Shown: in pieces, positions 1-12,300 of the stretch
Layout of the letters: each line of letters starts with the position of its first letter
Numbering within the stretch: position 1 is the first letter of the stretch
Source: Takakia lepidozioides
Taxonomy: Eukaryota > Streptophyta > Takakiopsida > Takakiales > Takakiaceae
Direction: 5' to 3'
Length of the DNA: 64,000 nucleotides
NCBI GenBank assembly: GCA_030704615.1
Contig: CM060733.1
Span: forward strand, 69,812,001-69,876,000
Notes under the pieces: model-generated
Seen by the model: the letters and a program-made list of their open reading frames with translations, nothing else
Database searches by the model: none
Told to the model about the DNA's origin: nothing
Position numbers and translations under genes: made by a program

Positions 1-1150
1 CCCACCACAGGGGCAGCCCCTCATGTGTCCCGACCCCCTGCCCTCAAGGCAAAGGGCCGCGACATGGCAAGCCACCGTGGCAAGGACGTGTGCACCTGTT
101 AGCTTAAAGAACCTATTTCAGACCCGTTAACTTTTACACCAAACTACTCTATCTCAGTTAGTGAGATGCACTAACTATTATGAGTGCCAGTTAGTATAAC
201 TGTAAGTGGGGCACCTAAACCCAATAGTTAGCTTAAATGACACTAACTATTGGGTGCCTAACTGCAGGTGGGGCAGGGCCCTAAGCCGTCATCGATTGAG
301 GATCATTACTGGCCATGTAAGTTGTATTGGGTCCCACTCCGTTGATGCTCCCCACCCACACCAGATATTATTGTGCTCCATTGTTGTTTGGATGTCCATT
401 TTTTTATAACTTACACCAGTCTACTTCGAACCTCTTTTCTATCCTTGCATACTCTCTCCGGACTGCGTGAGCTTAATGAATAACGTGTTTCCACATCAGA
501 AAAGATGTCATGCCAACATTGATCGACATAGAGAAAGAAAAACAATAATGATTTGAGATATTGGACCTTCCAGTTCAAACAGGCTGCCCTTACCTTAGTC
601 ATTGAGCTGAGCCCAACAAGCGGCAGAAAATGTGGAGAAATTTGCAAGTTTATGAAGCAACTTTGCAACCTCTAGAGCCAATCCAACATAACGCAGCTAC
701 GGACAATCCATGTGTTTGACTATGTACCGTGCACAAATGCTAAGGCAATCCAATCCAACAAATTACAACAAGTGTGTGTCGACAATCCAATTGGATTAGT
801 ACAGATCTACACGAGTAATCCCTTTCCAGTACGCACTCCAATGAAGTACCGGACTTGATCTCTTGCCGAACACGTTATGTATTAGATAATGTCAATGTGG
901 AGGAGCATTATCGAGAATAATCCGAGCTGCAGGCGAGCTGTGGGAGCAGCGAGTCTGCTACGAGTATTATTTGAGATTGCTTCGACGGATGGACATTATC
1001 TTACTCAATATGTCGATATGGCTATTTGTCATCCAATGTTTCATCCAAAACGGGTTTTCATCCGACGTATATGGAGACACCTGCATATGGAGACAATTAT
1101 TGCTAAAAATATCATACCTGAATCAGGGGAAAAAACAGCCATACGACTAT
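1..1150. other. Intergenic spacer, no gene recognised
   Basis: Only short unconvincing reading frames are present. Near 120-275 there are several copies of a short word resembling GTTAGTGAGATGCACTAACTA and its partial inverse, so some local fold-back structure exists, but I see no coding domain or RNA gene. Confidence 0.5.
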
Positions 1151-1154
1151 TAAG

Positions 1155-1370
1155 AGCAGTTAGTAGCTCAGTTGGTTAAGTGCAGTGAGTGCCACCCAGA
1201 TGACGGGTGTGGTACGGGTTCCTGGGCGGTGTCCCACTCATTCGCCTCCATGGCGCATAAATGAAAGAGGTTATTTTCTCCTCTCACTACAAAGGGGCCT
1301 GATTTGTGAGCTGTCGCTCCCAGGTGTTTCCCTTTAAAAAAAAAAAGAAAAAAAAGAAAAAAAAGAAAAA
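1155..1370 (+). mobile_element. tRNA-derived SINE with A-rich tail (family 1)
   Basis: The head carries TAGCTCAGTTGG at 1164-1175, a perfect match to the RNA polymerase III box A consensus of tRNA genes. A degenerate box B-like GGTTCCTGGGC follows near 1219. A unique body of about 110 bp leads to an A-rich tail at 1336-1370 (AAAAAAGAAAAAAAAG pattern). Head, body and A-tail in this order are the standard plan of a tRNA-derived SINE. It differs from the CT-tailed SINE family found elsewhere in this window. Target-site duplications were not resolved. A decayed tRNA pseudogene is the alternative, but the A-tail argues for retroposition. Confidence 0.6.
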
Positions 1371-1469
1371 GAGTTCCTCATTGGACCCCCGCAACCTTAC
1401 CAATCCATCACGGCCTGCTCTCATGGGGCCACCCCGTTGCAGCATCAGACTCTATCCACAACAAGGATT

Positions 1470-1781
1470 TCACCCAAGAAGCTCCCACGGAAACAATGTG
1501 AGCAACGCCGCAGGTCCGTTAACCCCTCTCCGAACAATCGTGGGTAGCGTACCGCGCTCTTTTGCGTTGCCGCTGCGCATCTCTCTGGCCCGCCGGGCGG
1601 GCAGCCATCTGCAAGGGATGAGAGCTGGCGCATGCTCATTTGACCGGCCTTCTGCAGCCTTATCCATCACGGCTCTCCTGACCACACCCAGCATGTACAG
1701 ACGAAAACTTTCAGACAGCATCCCAGCAAGAATCATGGCACCACAGACAAGTTGGCAGGCAGATAACATATAGATCGTCAA
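1470..1781 (-). CDS. Hypothetical small protein, possible first exon
   Basis: An open frame of 103 codons in a patch that is GC-richer than its surroundings. The predicted N-terminus has a hydrophobic stretch (residues about 3-20, LSACQLVCGAMILAGML) that could be a membrane anchor or signal, followed by a basic, Arg-rich part. I do not recognise a family. A frame on the opposite strand is also open across this GC-rich patch, which is common by chance in such DNA. It could be a short gene, the first exon of a longer one, or spurious. Confidence 0.2.
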   Translation of the reverse strand: MTIYMLSACQLVCGAMILAGMLSESFRLYMLGVVRRAVMDKAAEGRSNEHAPALIPCRWLPARRAREMRSGNAKERGTLPTIVRRGVNGPAALLTLFPWELLG

Positions 1782-1789
1782 AGGCGAGC

Positions 1790-2551
1790 ACCGCAGCCGA
1801 TCCGTGCTGCAAATCGCAGGGAGGCATACGGGCTAATCCTAAAATGAATCCGTTCTAAATTAAGAACTGGATAACTGAAAGCGATTACCGGTGCTCATGA
1901 GTTATCCAAATTGCGATTTTGTCAAGCAGTTGCTGAAAGGGTTCGGCTAGATGTACGTGGGCCCACATTGGAGTTTTCTTGCCCACACGTATGCAGTCAG
2001 CCTCGGTCTTGCACGATTGTCCCTTGTCAGTTTTTCGTGTAGGCCAGGCCTTCATGGTATATCCTATTTGACAACTCCACATGTAGTTCCATCTGGAATG
2101 CTTCCAATTATTCTCCCTCTCACTTCCCTGGATTCTTTTTCCAGACCCACCAAATCTTTCGTATTTTTAACTCATCTTGTATCCTGGTAGTCTTCCAACC
2201 TCGTGAGTCCTCTGGCCCAGTCTTTGAAACTTCAATGAGGTGGGCAAGACGGTCAATGTGCTGGCTGTGATCTCCATTGACAAGGTTTGTGCGTAGAAAA
2301 TGCGTGGTCAGGCTTCAAAATTCAAGTGGGGCGCCTGTTTGTTGTGATATAATCTTTCGCTTAGCAGGTTCGGGAGGTACAAACTTTGAAGTATCGGAGA
2401 CTGATGGTAGCATTTGTGTACTTTGTTTTGCCTTCTAGTGCTCTACGGAAAATTTGCGCAATTTGATGGGCTTGAGAGCAGTGAGCAGCTGACAACTTGG
2501 GGTCTTCCTTTTCATCTGAAAAACGCTCGACGAGGCTAGTGGTCCAGCGAA
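1790..2551. other. Upstream spacer of the alpha-xylosidase gene
   Basis: About 760 bp without a credible coding frame. It presumably holds the promoter and 5' leader of the GH31 gene that begins at or just after 2552. I see no well-placed TATA box or other decisive motif. Confidence 0.35.
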
Positions 2552-5500
2552 TTGACAGGATCCCAGTGCTTCTGCATGGGGAGTTACATCTGCTGCACAC
2601 AATGGGTGAAGGGACAACGCCTGCTGGCTGTCATGGTGATGCTCTGCTCGTTGGCGACCATGGCCGGAGCGCTTTCTCTGGGAAAAGGCCATCTCGTTAC
2701 CTCCATCAACGAATTTCCCGACGGACAAGGGTTCGTGGCCAATCTTGAGGTGATCGAACACACTAACACTTACGGACCGGACATCAATCCTCTTCGCATG
2801 ATTGTCAGGTGCTCTGCTTTTTCTCCTCATTGTTTTTTGGGAGCTTATTCTTGCTTACTCTCTACATTTCTCCTATTGGAGCTCCCTACTTTCAAGCGGG
2901 CTCTCATTCCCATGACCTCCAGGGTGTCGGTGTCCAGTTTTACTAACATATGGTCATTGTCGTCGGTTTGTTTTCCTGTTAGTTTAGCATGTCTATGATT
3001 GACGATTATTGCCCATCACATACGTGCAGTTTCTGGGGTGACAATCGTAGTTGCCATTCAGTTCTCATCTCAGGAGTTTGACATTTGAAGGATGGGGGAG
3101 TGCGGGGACAGGTTCGAGGGTGGGGGCCGAGTGCATGTGCACATCTCGGACCATTCAGATACAAGATGGGAGGTGCCTCAGACCCTGATCCCGCGGCCTG
3201 AGCCACTGTCACTGCGCACCACTGAGAGCGCTGGTCGCCAGCACCATAGCCGGCTGGTAGAGCAAGCATTTATGGATGAGGGTCAGCTTCTGGATTTTAC
3301 ATACACCACGAACCCATTTGGTTTTGCAATCACCCGGCTGTCCAATGGGGAGGTTCTCTTTAACTCCACACCGATTGTGACCACTGGTAGTGATGCATTA
3401 CAGTCGACCTCATTCAATGGCATGGTGTTTAAAGATCAGTACTTGGAGATATCCACCCAGCTTCCAAAGACTGCAGAGCTTTTTGGGTTGGGTGAGAGTA
3501 CAAGACCGGATGGTCTTGCACTCACCAAGGGCCGGACTTACACTCTCTGGGCAACTGACATCGGAGCAACCAACCTTGACATTGATTTGTATGGAGCCTA
3601 CCCTTATTATATCGATGTTCGCCAGGGTGGTCTTACCCATGGGGTGATGCTTCTGAACAGTAATGGCATGGACATAGATTATGCGGAGGACTCTCTTACA
3701 TATCGAGCGATTGGTGGGGTGTTTGATTTCTACTTTTTGGCGGGTCCTTCCCCTCTTGAAGTTGTTAATCAGTATACTCAACTGGTGGGACGACCTGCTC
3801 CCATGCCATACTGGTCATTTGGTGCGTGCACATTGCTCTTTGTAATTTTTTTTTGTCTGGTGTAATTACATTGGAAACGCAGTGAGAGTCACTTGACTGC
3901 TGTGCAATCCTGTTTGTCTCTGCTAGGTGGAGGGAGATTGCATCTGCATAGTACTCTGAAGCTGAAATTTTACAGTTTGTACAAGAACCTTTAAACCTTT
4001 CAGAAGCCTTATGGCTTCCCCAAGGACTGGGAAGATAGATTCATGCTATAGGCTGTAGCACACGTGGATCCTCTTTTGGTATGCCTATGGCAAATTTAGG
4101 ACTAACGTAATTTACTGTAAAAATGGCTTTTGCAGGGTTCCACCAGTGTCGGTGGGGGTACAGGAATGTTTCAAACCTGAAGTATGTGGTGGATAACTAC
4201 AAGAAGGCTAACATTCCACTGGATACCATTTGGAACGACATTGACTACATGGATGCATACAAGGACTTCACACTTGACCCTGTTAACTACCCGGAAAATG
4301 AGCTGCGATCATTTGTTGAGGACGTTCATGCCAATGGTCAAAAGTATGTCTTGATCCTTGATCCTGGTAAGGCTCAGTTTCCAAACCTGTCACTCCAGCC
4401 TCTTCCTGCCGAGGAAGACCCTAAAAGAAATGCTACTGTGGAGGCCGTCACTGATATTCCTGTGTCTTTTCTTTCCCTCTGCCAGTGCTCTGTTCTGTGA
4501 AATTGTGGATGGAGGAGGAGGACATCAGAAGCCTACTGAACTTGACTGCAGTATCTCAGACTGTGATTTCCAGATGAAGTCATTATCCCTTAGTGCAGAA
4601 ATTTCAGGACAGTGATGGGCTGCCAAGTACACATGGGTCTCCTTGGTTCTATAGTGCCGGGCTTTGTGGCTGATGACGAAGACAAACACACCCTTCTCGT
4701 GCTGTTCAGTGGCTTCCCTTCTGGCTTGCTGTATTCTTTCATGCTGTTTTTTTGGCCTGGTGGGCCCAAGTTCAGAACGTGACTTTTGGCAAGGCAATTC
4801 GCCTTGTCTTCACCTTCCTTGTCAAGCAAGTAGTGAGGAGTTGGGGACCTGCTTGACTCTCTCACACCTTTGCCATACAGTGACGCGTGGGTATGCAGAC
4901 TGCTAAAATTTTGAAGCTTGGGAAAATGTCACCAGATTGACAGTGAAAAATGGTCAATCTTACATGTGTGTCTTTTTGTCTCCAGGAATCAGTACTGCCT
5001 ACAAGAACTACAGCACCTTTGAGCGGGGTCTGAAGGATGATATTTTCCTTAAGAGTCAACGTGGAGAAAACTACCTAGCACAGGTCTGGCCTGGCCCAGT
5101 CTATTTTCCTGATTTTTTAAATCCCAAGGCACAATCATGGTGGACCAGGGAGATATCAGATTTCTATGAGAAGGTGCCATTTGATGGTCTGTGGATTGAC
5201 ATGAACGAAGTGTCCAACTTCTGCAGTGGGACTTCCTGCACCTTCGATGGCACTGTCTACAGGAATGACAACGAGTGCTATCTGAAATGCGCCACTACTT
5301 CCACGTCGTGGGATGACCCTCCCTACAAGATTGATCATGCGGGGACGTATGAGAGCCTTGGTCAAAAGGGGGTTGCAATGACTGTAAAGCACTACAATGG
5401 TGTGCTGGAGTACAATGCCCACAATTTGTATGGTCTGTCGGAGAGCATAGCCACCAACAAAGCTTTGAAGACAGTGCAGAAGAAGAGACCGTTCATTCTC

Positions 5501-6559
5501 TCTCGGTCTACGTTTTTAGGATCAGGAGCACATGCCGCGCACTGGACGGGGGACAATGGCGCAACCTTTCAGGATCTGGAGTACTCAATTGTGAGCGTCC
5601 TTAACTCAGGCATGTTTGGGGTGCCCATGGTTGGGGCTGACATATGTGGTTTCAGTGGCAACACCACTGAAGAACTGTGCAACCGCTGGATTCAATTGGG
5701 AGCCTTTTATCCCTTTGCCAGAGACCACACTGAATTCACCACCATAGGGCAAGAGCTCTATCGCTGGGAGACTGTTGCGGTCTCTGCAAGGAAGGCATTG
5801 GGCCTACGCTACCGACTTTTGCCTTATTTCTACACTCTCATGTTTGAAGCCCACAAGAAAGGCTCTCCAATTGCCAGGCCACTATTTTTTGCCTTTCCAG
5901 AAGACACCACCACTCTTCACGTCAGCTCCCAGTTCCTCCTTGGAAATGGCATTATGGTGTCCCCAGTGGTTTCGGCTGGTGTGACATCAGTGAACACCTA
6001 CTTCCCAAAGGGTACTTGGTATAACATGTTTGATTTCTCCAAGGTGGTTAGTGCTGGATCCTATGAAACTCTTGCAGCTCCACTTGATGCGGTTAATGTT
6101 CATGTTCATGAGGGCTTGATCGTGCCGATGCAAGACAGTGCCTTGACTTCAGCCTCTGTTCGCAAGACTCCGTTCACCTTGCTGGTTGCATTTTCAAGTG
6201 AGGACTCCTCAGGGTATGCCAGAGGGAAACTGTTCTTGGACAATGGTGATGATATCGAAATGAAAGTGCAAAATGGGAGGTCTACGTTTCTCAGGTTTCA
6301 TGCAAAGAAATCAGCCAGCAGGTGTACCTTGACATCAGGAGTTGTCAGTGGCGATTATGCTCTTCAGGAGGGTTGGGTCGTGCAAACAGTCATAGTTCTT
6401 GGTGCCAGTGCAGAGCCCACCCTCGTTGTCATCAACGGGCACCCTGCACTTCCACCTGTGAGCACCACATTTGATGCAAGTGTGGCGTCACTACAATTTT
6501 CTGGGCTCAATCTGGCTGTGGGTAAAGATTTTTCGCTGGTGTGGGAGAGCCTCTCCTAG
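2552..6559 (+). CDS. XYL1: Alpha-xylosidase/alpha-glucosidase, glycosyl hydrolase family 31
   Basis: Secreted GH31 enzyme. The nearest plant relative by recall is XYL1, which removes xylose from xyloglucan oligosaccharides in the cell wall; alpha-glucosidase activity is the alternative. Exons are 2552-2808, 3112-3821, 4136-4366 and 4986-6559, all with GT-AG borders and matching phases, giving 923 residues, usual for plant members. The start may be 2552 or the ATG at 2576, which leads into a hydrophobic signal peptide ([17 protein letters not shown]). Exon 2 encodes the N-terminal galactose-mutarotase-like part ([14 protein letters not shown]). Exon 3 begins the barrel ([17 protein letters not shown]). 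Exon 4 has the nucleophile block [12 protein letters not shown] and the acid/base block WTGDNGATF, then the C-terminal beta domains. All catalytic residues are present and no stop interrupts the exons, so the gene looks functional. It is convergent with the Obg gene. Confidence 0.9.
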
Positions 6560-6805
6560 TAATGGCTGCTATTGTACCCTCTTATTGTATGTCAGATCAA
6601 ATGGTTACCGGAAGTGAACAATATGCTAGATAGATGGAAGTACTGCACACCTTCAAAAGGGTCATGTAACTCTGTAGAGTGGAAGAAGGAATTGATAGGA
6701 GCATAGAGGGCATGTTCCAGAAATTGAATATGTTATGGAGGAGGAATAAGAGAGAGAAGGATAGGATTAGTACCCACAAGATTGATAGCACTGCACACAC
6801 ATTCT
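6560..6805. other. 3' flank of the alpha-xylosidase gene
   Basis: Non-coding stretch between the GH31 stop codon and the TTAA-flanked MITE. It probably contains the 3' UTR. No further gene is seen. Confidence 0.4.
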
Positions 6806-7419
6806 TTAACCCTTAAGGGCCCAAGAGACCCGATTCAGGTTTTGAGGGAGGAGATTTTTTTCTCTACTTTTTTGCAGATCTTAATATTTTTCAATGGTTT
6901 CAACTACAATTAATATTCTGGCAACATAGCTCACCTTCTCAGATTGAAAGCGGTACATTCTAATAAATTCTCTGACCTGTAGATTTTCTAGAAATCATCG
7001 GGGTCATAATATTGGAGCATGGGGAGGGGCCACGCAGAGTTGATTATCTGCGTGGCGAGATATCATTGGCACATGTTTAGCCATCAAATTGCCATATGCA
7101 TGCCCGCAGTGGACTACCCACCTGTCCACCCGCCATGACAAGAAGCCTACCCGCTTCCTGGCACCCGCCGCGGGTGCTGTTGCAGGACCTAGCGACCAAC
7201 TTCCCTTCGAAATGGAGGTTGAAACTCTGCGTGGCCCTTCAACAGTCGCCGGGAACCTCTATTGGAGTAGGTAATTTGCAGGCATGTGGGCAGGAAAGTA
7301 ACTTGGCCCAGGTTCATTTTTTGGGATGTATCAGGGTAGGTGTGTAGCCTCAGTTAACTAACTAGAGGTTAGTTTTTTTAGGGGTGAAATTTGCCCAACG
7401 GCGGGCCCTTAAGGGTTAA
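6806..7419. mobile_element. piggyBac-like MITE with TTAA target duplication (copy 1)
   Basis: The element at 6810-7415 begins CCCTTAAGGGCCC and ends with its exact reverse complement GGGCCCTTAAGGG, a 13-bp perfect terminal inverted repeat. Both ends are directly flanked by TTAA (6806-6809 and 7416-7419). A CCC...GGG terminus next to a duplicated TTAA is the known signature of the piggyBac superfamily. The 606-bp interior has no transposase frame, so this would be a non-autonomous derivative. Subterminal sequence (GACCCGATTCAGGT near 6828; GGGGAGGGGCCACGCAGAGT near 7020) recurs in altered form in the element at 56226-57060, so the two are relatives. Confidence 0.7.
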
Positions 7420-7938
7420 AGATTGGCCTGAAGATTCATGTACAGTACAATGATAATAGAACATTAGAAGCTACAAAAAGCCAGTAGAGTACGTATTTGA
7501 TCTTAGATCACTGATGATAAACTAAATTTTGATCAATAGGGATGGTTGATATTCACAAAAGGTATATGAGATGTATGCACTAATTGTTGAATTATTCTAC
7601 AAATGATCGCTCATTGCCTAGGAAAACAATTCTTGGAAGAAATATTCCAGTAATGGCTCATTGGACGACCTGAAAATAGTGGTCAGAATTGCACAGAATC
7701 ACTTCAACTGAGGTATGTTAACTTGAAGATATCTTGAGAGGTTTAGGTCCTTGGTAAAAAGGGCAGTATTCATCCAAATTTCCTAGCACCGTTCAAGCTA
7801 CCCTCCTCAAGCAGTGAAAAAAAATCCATTGTGACTAAAAGTCATAGACACATTTTAGAATTAGTGGAATTTAGTTTATGATTTCTAAAAATTTCCTCCA
7901 GACCGTTCAAATACAAGGTTTGAGTTAAAAACACTTAG
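7420..7938. other. Spacer between convergent genes
   Basis: AT-rich non-coding DNA between the MITE and the Obg stop codon, probably including the Obg 3' UTR. No gene or RNA structure is recognised. Confidence 0.4.
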
Positions 7939-9276
7939 TTAAAGTTGCCACTGAGGGGCAACATACAGCTTGGGCCTATCTGCATGCTGTTGTTTCCTAC
8001 TTTCTTTCCTGGGACTCCCTTGCTCTTTCTCAAGACTTGACCTGATTTGTTTGAGTAGATTCTCCACGCCTTCCCCTTGCCTGTACAACCACGTCATCAA
8101 TCAGCATCAACTTTGATATTCATTGCCTTGCCAAATGTCCATGCCTGTTGTTGAGTAGTTGGGACTTAAGAGACAGTGGAGACAAAGACAAGGACAAAGC
8201 CTAAGTGAGGATGGGAGAAGGGAACATATGCACACTAACTTACAGGGCGCTGATGCCAATAACAGCTACTGCGCGGGGAAAGTCCTGAACATTCCTCTCC
8301 CTGTCCTGCTGATGAGCTAGTCTGGTGTCAACTTCGCTGATCGCAGTGTTTGCCATGGCAGAATCCAACCCTTGTGGGATGCATTTCACTGCAACATCTC
8401 CTGCAGCCAAGCTCCCTTCAACATCACTAGTTGCTCCAGCCTTTGCTCGGGCAGCAGACTCTTCTGGGTCAATACACATGCTCAGGATCTTCTCTTGAAT
8501 TGCCTCAAATCTTTCCTTTGCCTGCATTAAGCACCTTACACTGTTAAAGTTTGATATGACATTGAACAGAGCCATAGTTGCTACTAGTCTTGCCACGATA
8601 AGCTGGTTATGATCGATCTATTCAATTGCAGAGAGAGAGAATGTACTCATAAGACGCTGTTTGCTGTAGTAGAGAGAATGTACTCATGCCATTCCCTGCG
8701 AATGTTGGCTTGCCATAGCCTTACGGCCATTGACCCCGTGGGGAATTGACCCTCCCGAAGCCTTTTGTGGGGTTCGCACCCACCAGGGTTTGTGTGTGTG
8801 TGGGAGAGAGAGAGAGGAGAAATGGTACTTCATAGAGAAGAGGCAGGGAAGGAGACACACCTGAGGTAAATCAAGCTTATTTAGAACAACAATGTGGGGC
8901 CGCATTACATATTCTGGATTGTACAGATGCAGCTCCTGCAATGAACACCCAAGTCTCCAGAATGACGTCCATATAACACATCAGACCAACACAAAGCTGA
9001 CATGTATGTCCTTCACGGTTATCCTGGAAATAAAAGAAATTTTGTGTGATGAAAGACATGATAGCGTACTTCACGCAGAATGGAGTAGTCTTGCACAGGA
9101 TCTGCAGCTGACACATCCACTACATGCACCAACAGTCTTGTCCTTCGCAGATGACGTAGGAACATCCGCCCTAAACCCTGTCAACCAACAACCAGGCTCT
9201 CCAGCTCAGATCTTTAAGAGAGAGAGAGAGACAGAGAGAGAATGTACTCGTAAGACGTTTGCTGTAGCATTGTGAC

Positions 9277-9339
<63 letters not shown>

Positions 9340-12300
9340 TGGCAGTTTCTTGCGACAGTAAGCTATGATATTTCCTTGACGGCATAGGAACTGCAGCATA
9401 CTACGTCTTTTGGAGCTGCTGGTGGGTTAACTGAGGCTAAAATGAGTATCTACAGGGTTGGTTGTATAAATGGTACAGCCAGAGGGAAAAATCTGCCGAC
9501 ATACCTTACCAAGATGAGCACCCTTTATAAGTCCTGGAAGATCTGCCATAGTTGGGCCTGATGAAAACCCTCCATCATATTTCCCAGGGTCACCCTCAAT
9601 GCACCCCAAATTTGGCATGAGTGTGGTGAAGGGATAATCAGCTATGTTGGGCTTTGCTAATGTCACTGCCGCAAGCAATGATGACTTTCCTGCATTTGGA
9701 AGTCCCTGAAATCCAGACCCGATGCACATATTTCCAACAGCATATCCCATTTGAGAGTAGGAAGCTGCTCTCTCAAAATTAAACATAAATTGGAAAAGTA
9801 AGTTCAAAAGTTTCCACGCAAGAGAAAAACTCGGGAAACAAGAGAAGTGCCCCACTCCCCAACAACCAGCCACCACAACCAGTAAACTACAAGTCAACTT
9901 TGAGAGATTCTTGAAGTTGGAGAGCCTCATGTAGACATGCTGCGAGGCATCTCTGATTCTTATAATGGAAAACCTCTGTCAGGGATTGGCTGTCTCTAAA
10001 TTGGCAATAGTAGCCGGCCCTGAGAAAGAGAATATACTCCTAAGAAGTTGTTTGCCGTAGCCTTGAGGCCACCCTGAGAAAGAGAATGCACTCATAAGAC
10101 GTTGTTTGCCATAGCCTTGTGGCCATTGACCCCGCGCCCAGTTTGAGCGGAACACAAAGGGACAGAACCTACCTTTGTCAGGGTCTAGTAAGTCTAAACA
10201 ATTGATCCGGGTTTTCCAGATATCCTCTAGAAATCCCATTACACAAGCATCAACCTGCTGTGTGTGGTTTGCCCAATAACTAGACCCCAAAAGGGCCTGG
10301 GCTTTTGCCTCAGCCTCGAGACTTTCGAAGTTGGTAAACAGAGGTACAAGGCACAATTCCCTTGATAGATTTGAAGAGAGCATCTCTCTGGTGAGAATAT
10401 TCAGAAAATGAATATTGTCTTCAGGTTGCCCACACAACGGGCAATTGCACTCTCCCTTTCCTCTCTGCTTCTGTTTGCTGTTCAAAGGTAGGCTTCCTGC
10501 CCTGAGTTTAAATTTCAGTCTAGTGCCGAGAGTGGGTAGACCCTTGAGGTCATCCATGAGGAAGAGAGAGAAAGAATGTACTCATAAGACGTTGTTTGCC
10601 GTAGCCTTGTGGCCAAAGAGAGAGAAAGAGACAGACCACAAGGCCCACATCTGCCACCACCCGCAATGTCAATTCCAAAGCAACCTCTTCGCCTGGAGCT
10701 CCGAATGTCAACACCTGCACCACCCCTTATATGTCAATCTTACAGTGGAATCAATGCCTGAAAACCAACTTTTCAATGGTGCTCATTGCTCTCAATACCC
10801 ACAAGAGCAAACCGTTAATGCAAGGGAGCGATGGATTACAGCAGTGCTAAGGAGGGGCAAGGTACCTTGTCATCTGGGTCCGTTATGGTGGGTGCATTGA
10901 CAGGCCTAAGGTGACTCTTGTTACTCTTTGGTATCTCAACTACACTTATCTGCACAAACCACCTGTTCAGATGTTATACATACCATACAAAACCTACAGA
11001 GTCAAAGTTCTTGTCTGGAGTTGCTCTACATGCTGTCTTATCCTTCACAGCTTCCAATTCACCAAAAGTAAGCAGAACAAGAACAGCTGGCATATTTAAC
11101 CAGTCTACAACTAGCTATGTTTGTCTGCCAGCATGTACCCAAAGTGGTTCTCAGAAATGACTACAGGCAGGCTAGACACATGCAGCTACATCATATAAAT
11201 TAGTACTTCAGTTGAGATAAACACCTTCCATCCTACTGATTTCATCACTTCTCCTCCATGCTTCTGAAACGTAAGACCTTACATGAAAGTACAGAGTAAC
11301 AACTCCACACAGACATTACAATATAACCCAAACTCTAGTCCAAGTTAAAACCTAAAGTTGCGCAACACACAGAGTGCAGTCTTAGCATTGTGCTGTCAAT
11401 CACAAGGTCTCAGACTATCAACCTCACCATGTGTGGCAGAACAATCGCCAGAAGCTGTTCCAGATAGTCACCGCAGCCATACTGAAGGATCCAAGTTCTC
11501 CAATACATAAATGGCAGTTTTCAATCCACCTAGAGAGAGACATGACTCCGACCTAAGCCAGCGTAATAAGAGCCTCTTCCCCTTGTGGGTCATGCCCCTT
11601 TTCGGAGGTGGGCTCTATCGGATAAGGCTATCTACAAGTCAATTTCAATTTTACGTTTGTGCTGTGAGAGATCTAATCAAGGTGAGATGGAGCACGTAGA
11701 CAAGCTATCTACCCCCATATAATGGACTAGAAAAACTGTCTCAACCTTACAATGTGTGTATAAGCTTGACATAGAGAGGGAACAAAGCCTACCCCTCCAC
11801 GCCCGCCTCGGGCAACTAAGACTTCATCACCAGGTCGAGCCAGATCTGCTAGAAACTTGCCTCCTCTTTTCCTTTTCACCACTGTGCCTGCCCCCACATT
11901 ACCCATATCCCAGGTTGATTGGCACGCAGACAACAGCAGGCCTATCCTTTGCATTGTCACGATTGAAGCCACAAAAAGGAGTTGACTTGATTAAAGAAGA
12001 AGCTCACCGACAGGCACAGGTACCCGTAAGGCAGGAGCAGAGATGCCATCGCGCATTGTGGGAGAGAGACGACCCATGGCATCCACATTGGCTCCACGCT
12101 TGGCACTATGGCGCTTCTGACGGTGCAGTGGCAACAGAGTGTCAGCACTTTCGTTGGCCACCAGAATGATATCACCACCATGACCACCCATGGGGAGAAT
12201 CAATGTGCCATCTGACCCTCTTCGGTATGCCCCTGTTGGCTTCTTCTTGGGAGCCGTGCTTTGTTTTCTACTGTCTACCTTTCCAGGCATGGTGGGTCGT

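Noticed and set aside
1306-1773. Frame with a poly-lysine stretch
   Set aside because: The lysines are the SINE A-tail read as codons; not a protein.
9214-9399. Leu-Ser repeat frame
   Set aside because: Translation of the (GA)n microsatellite.
10415-10900. 161-codon plus-strand frame
   Set aside because: It is made of antisense LINE remnant, the tail repeat ([13 protein letters not shown] is the translated repeat) and antisense Obg exons.
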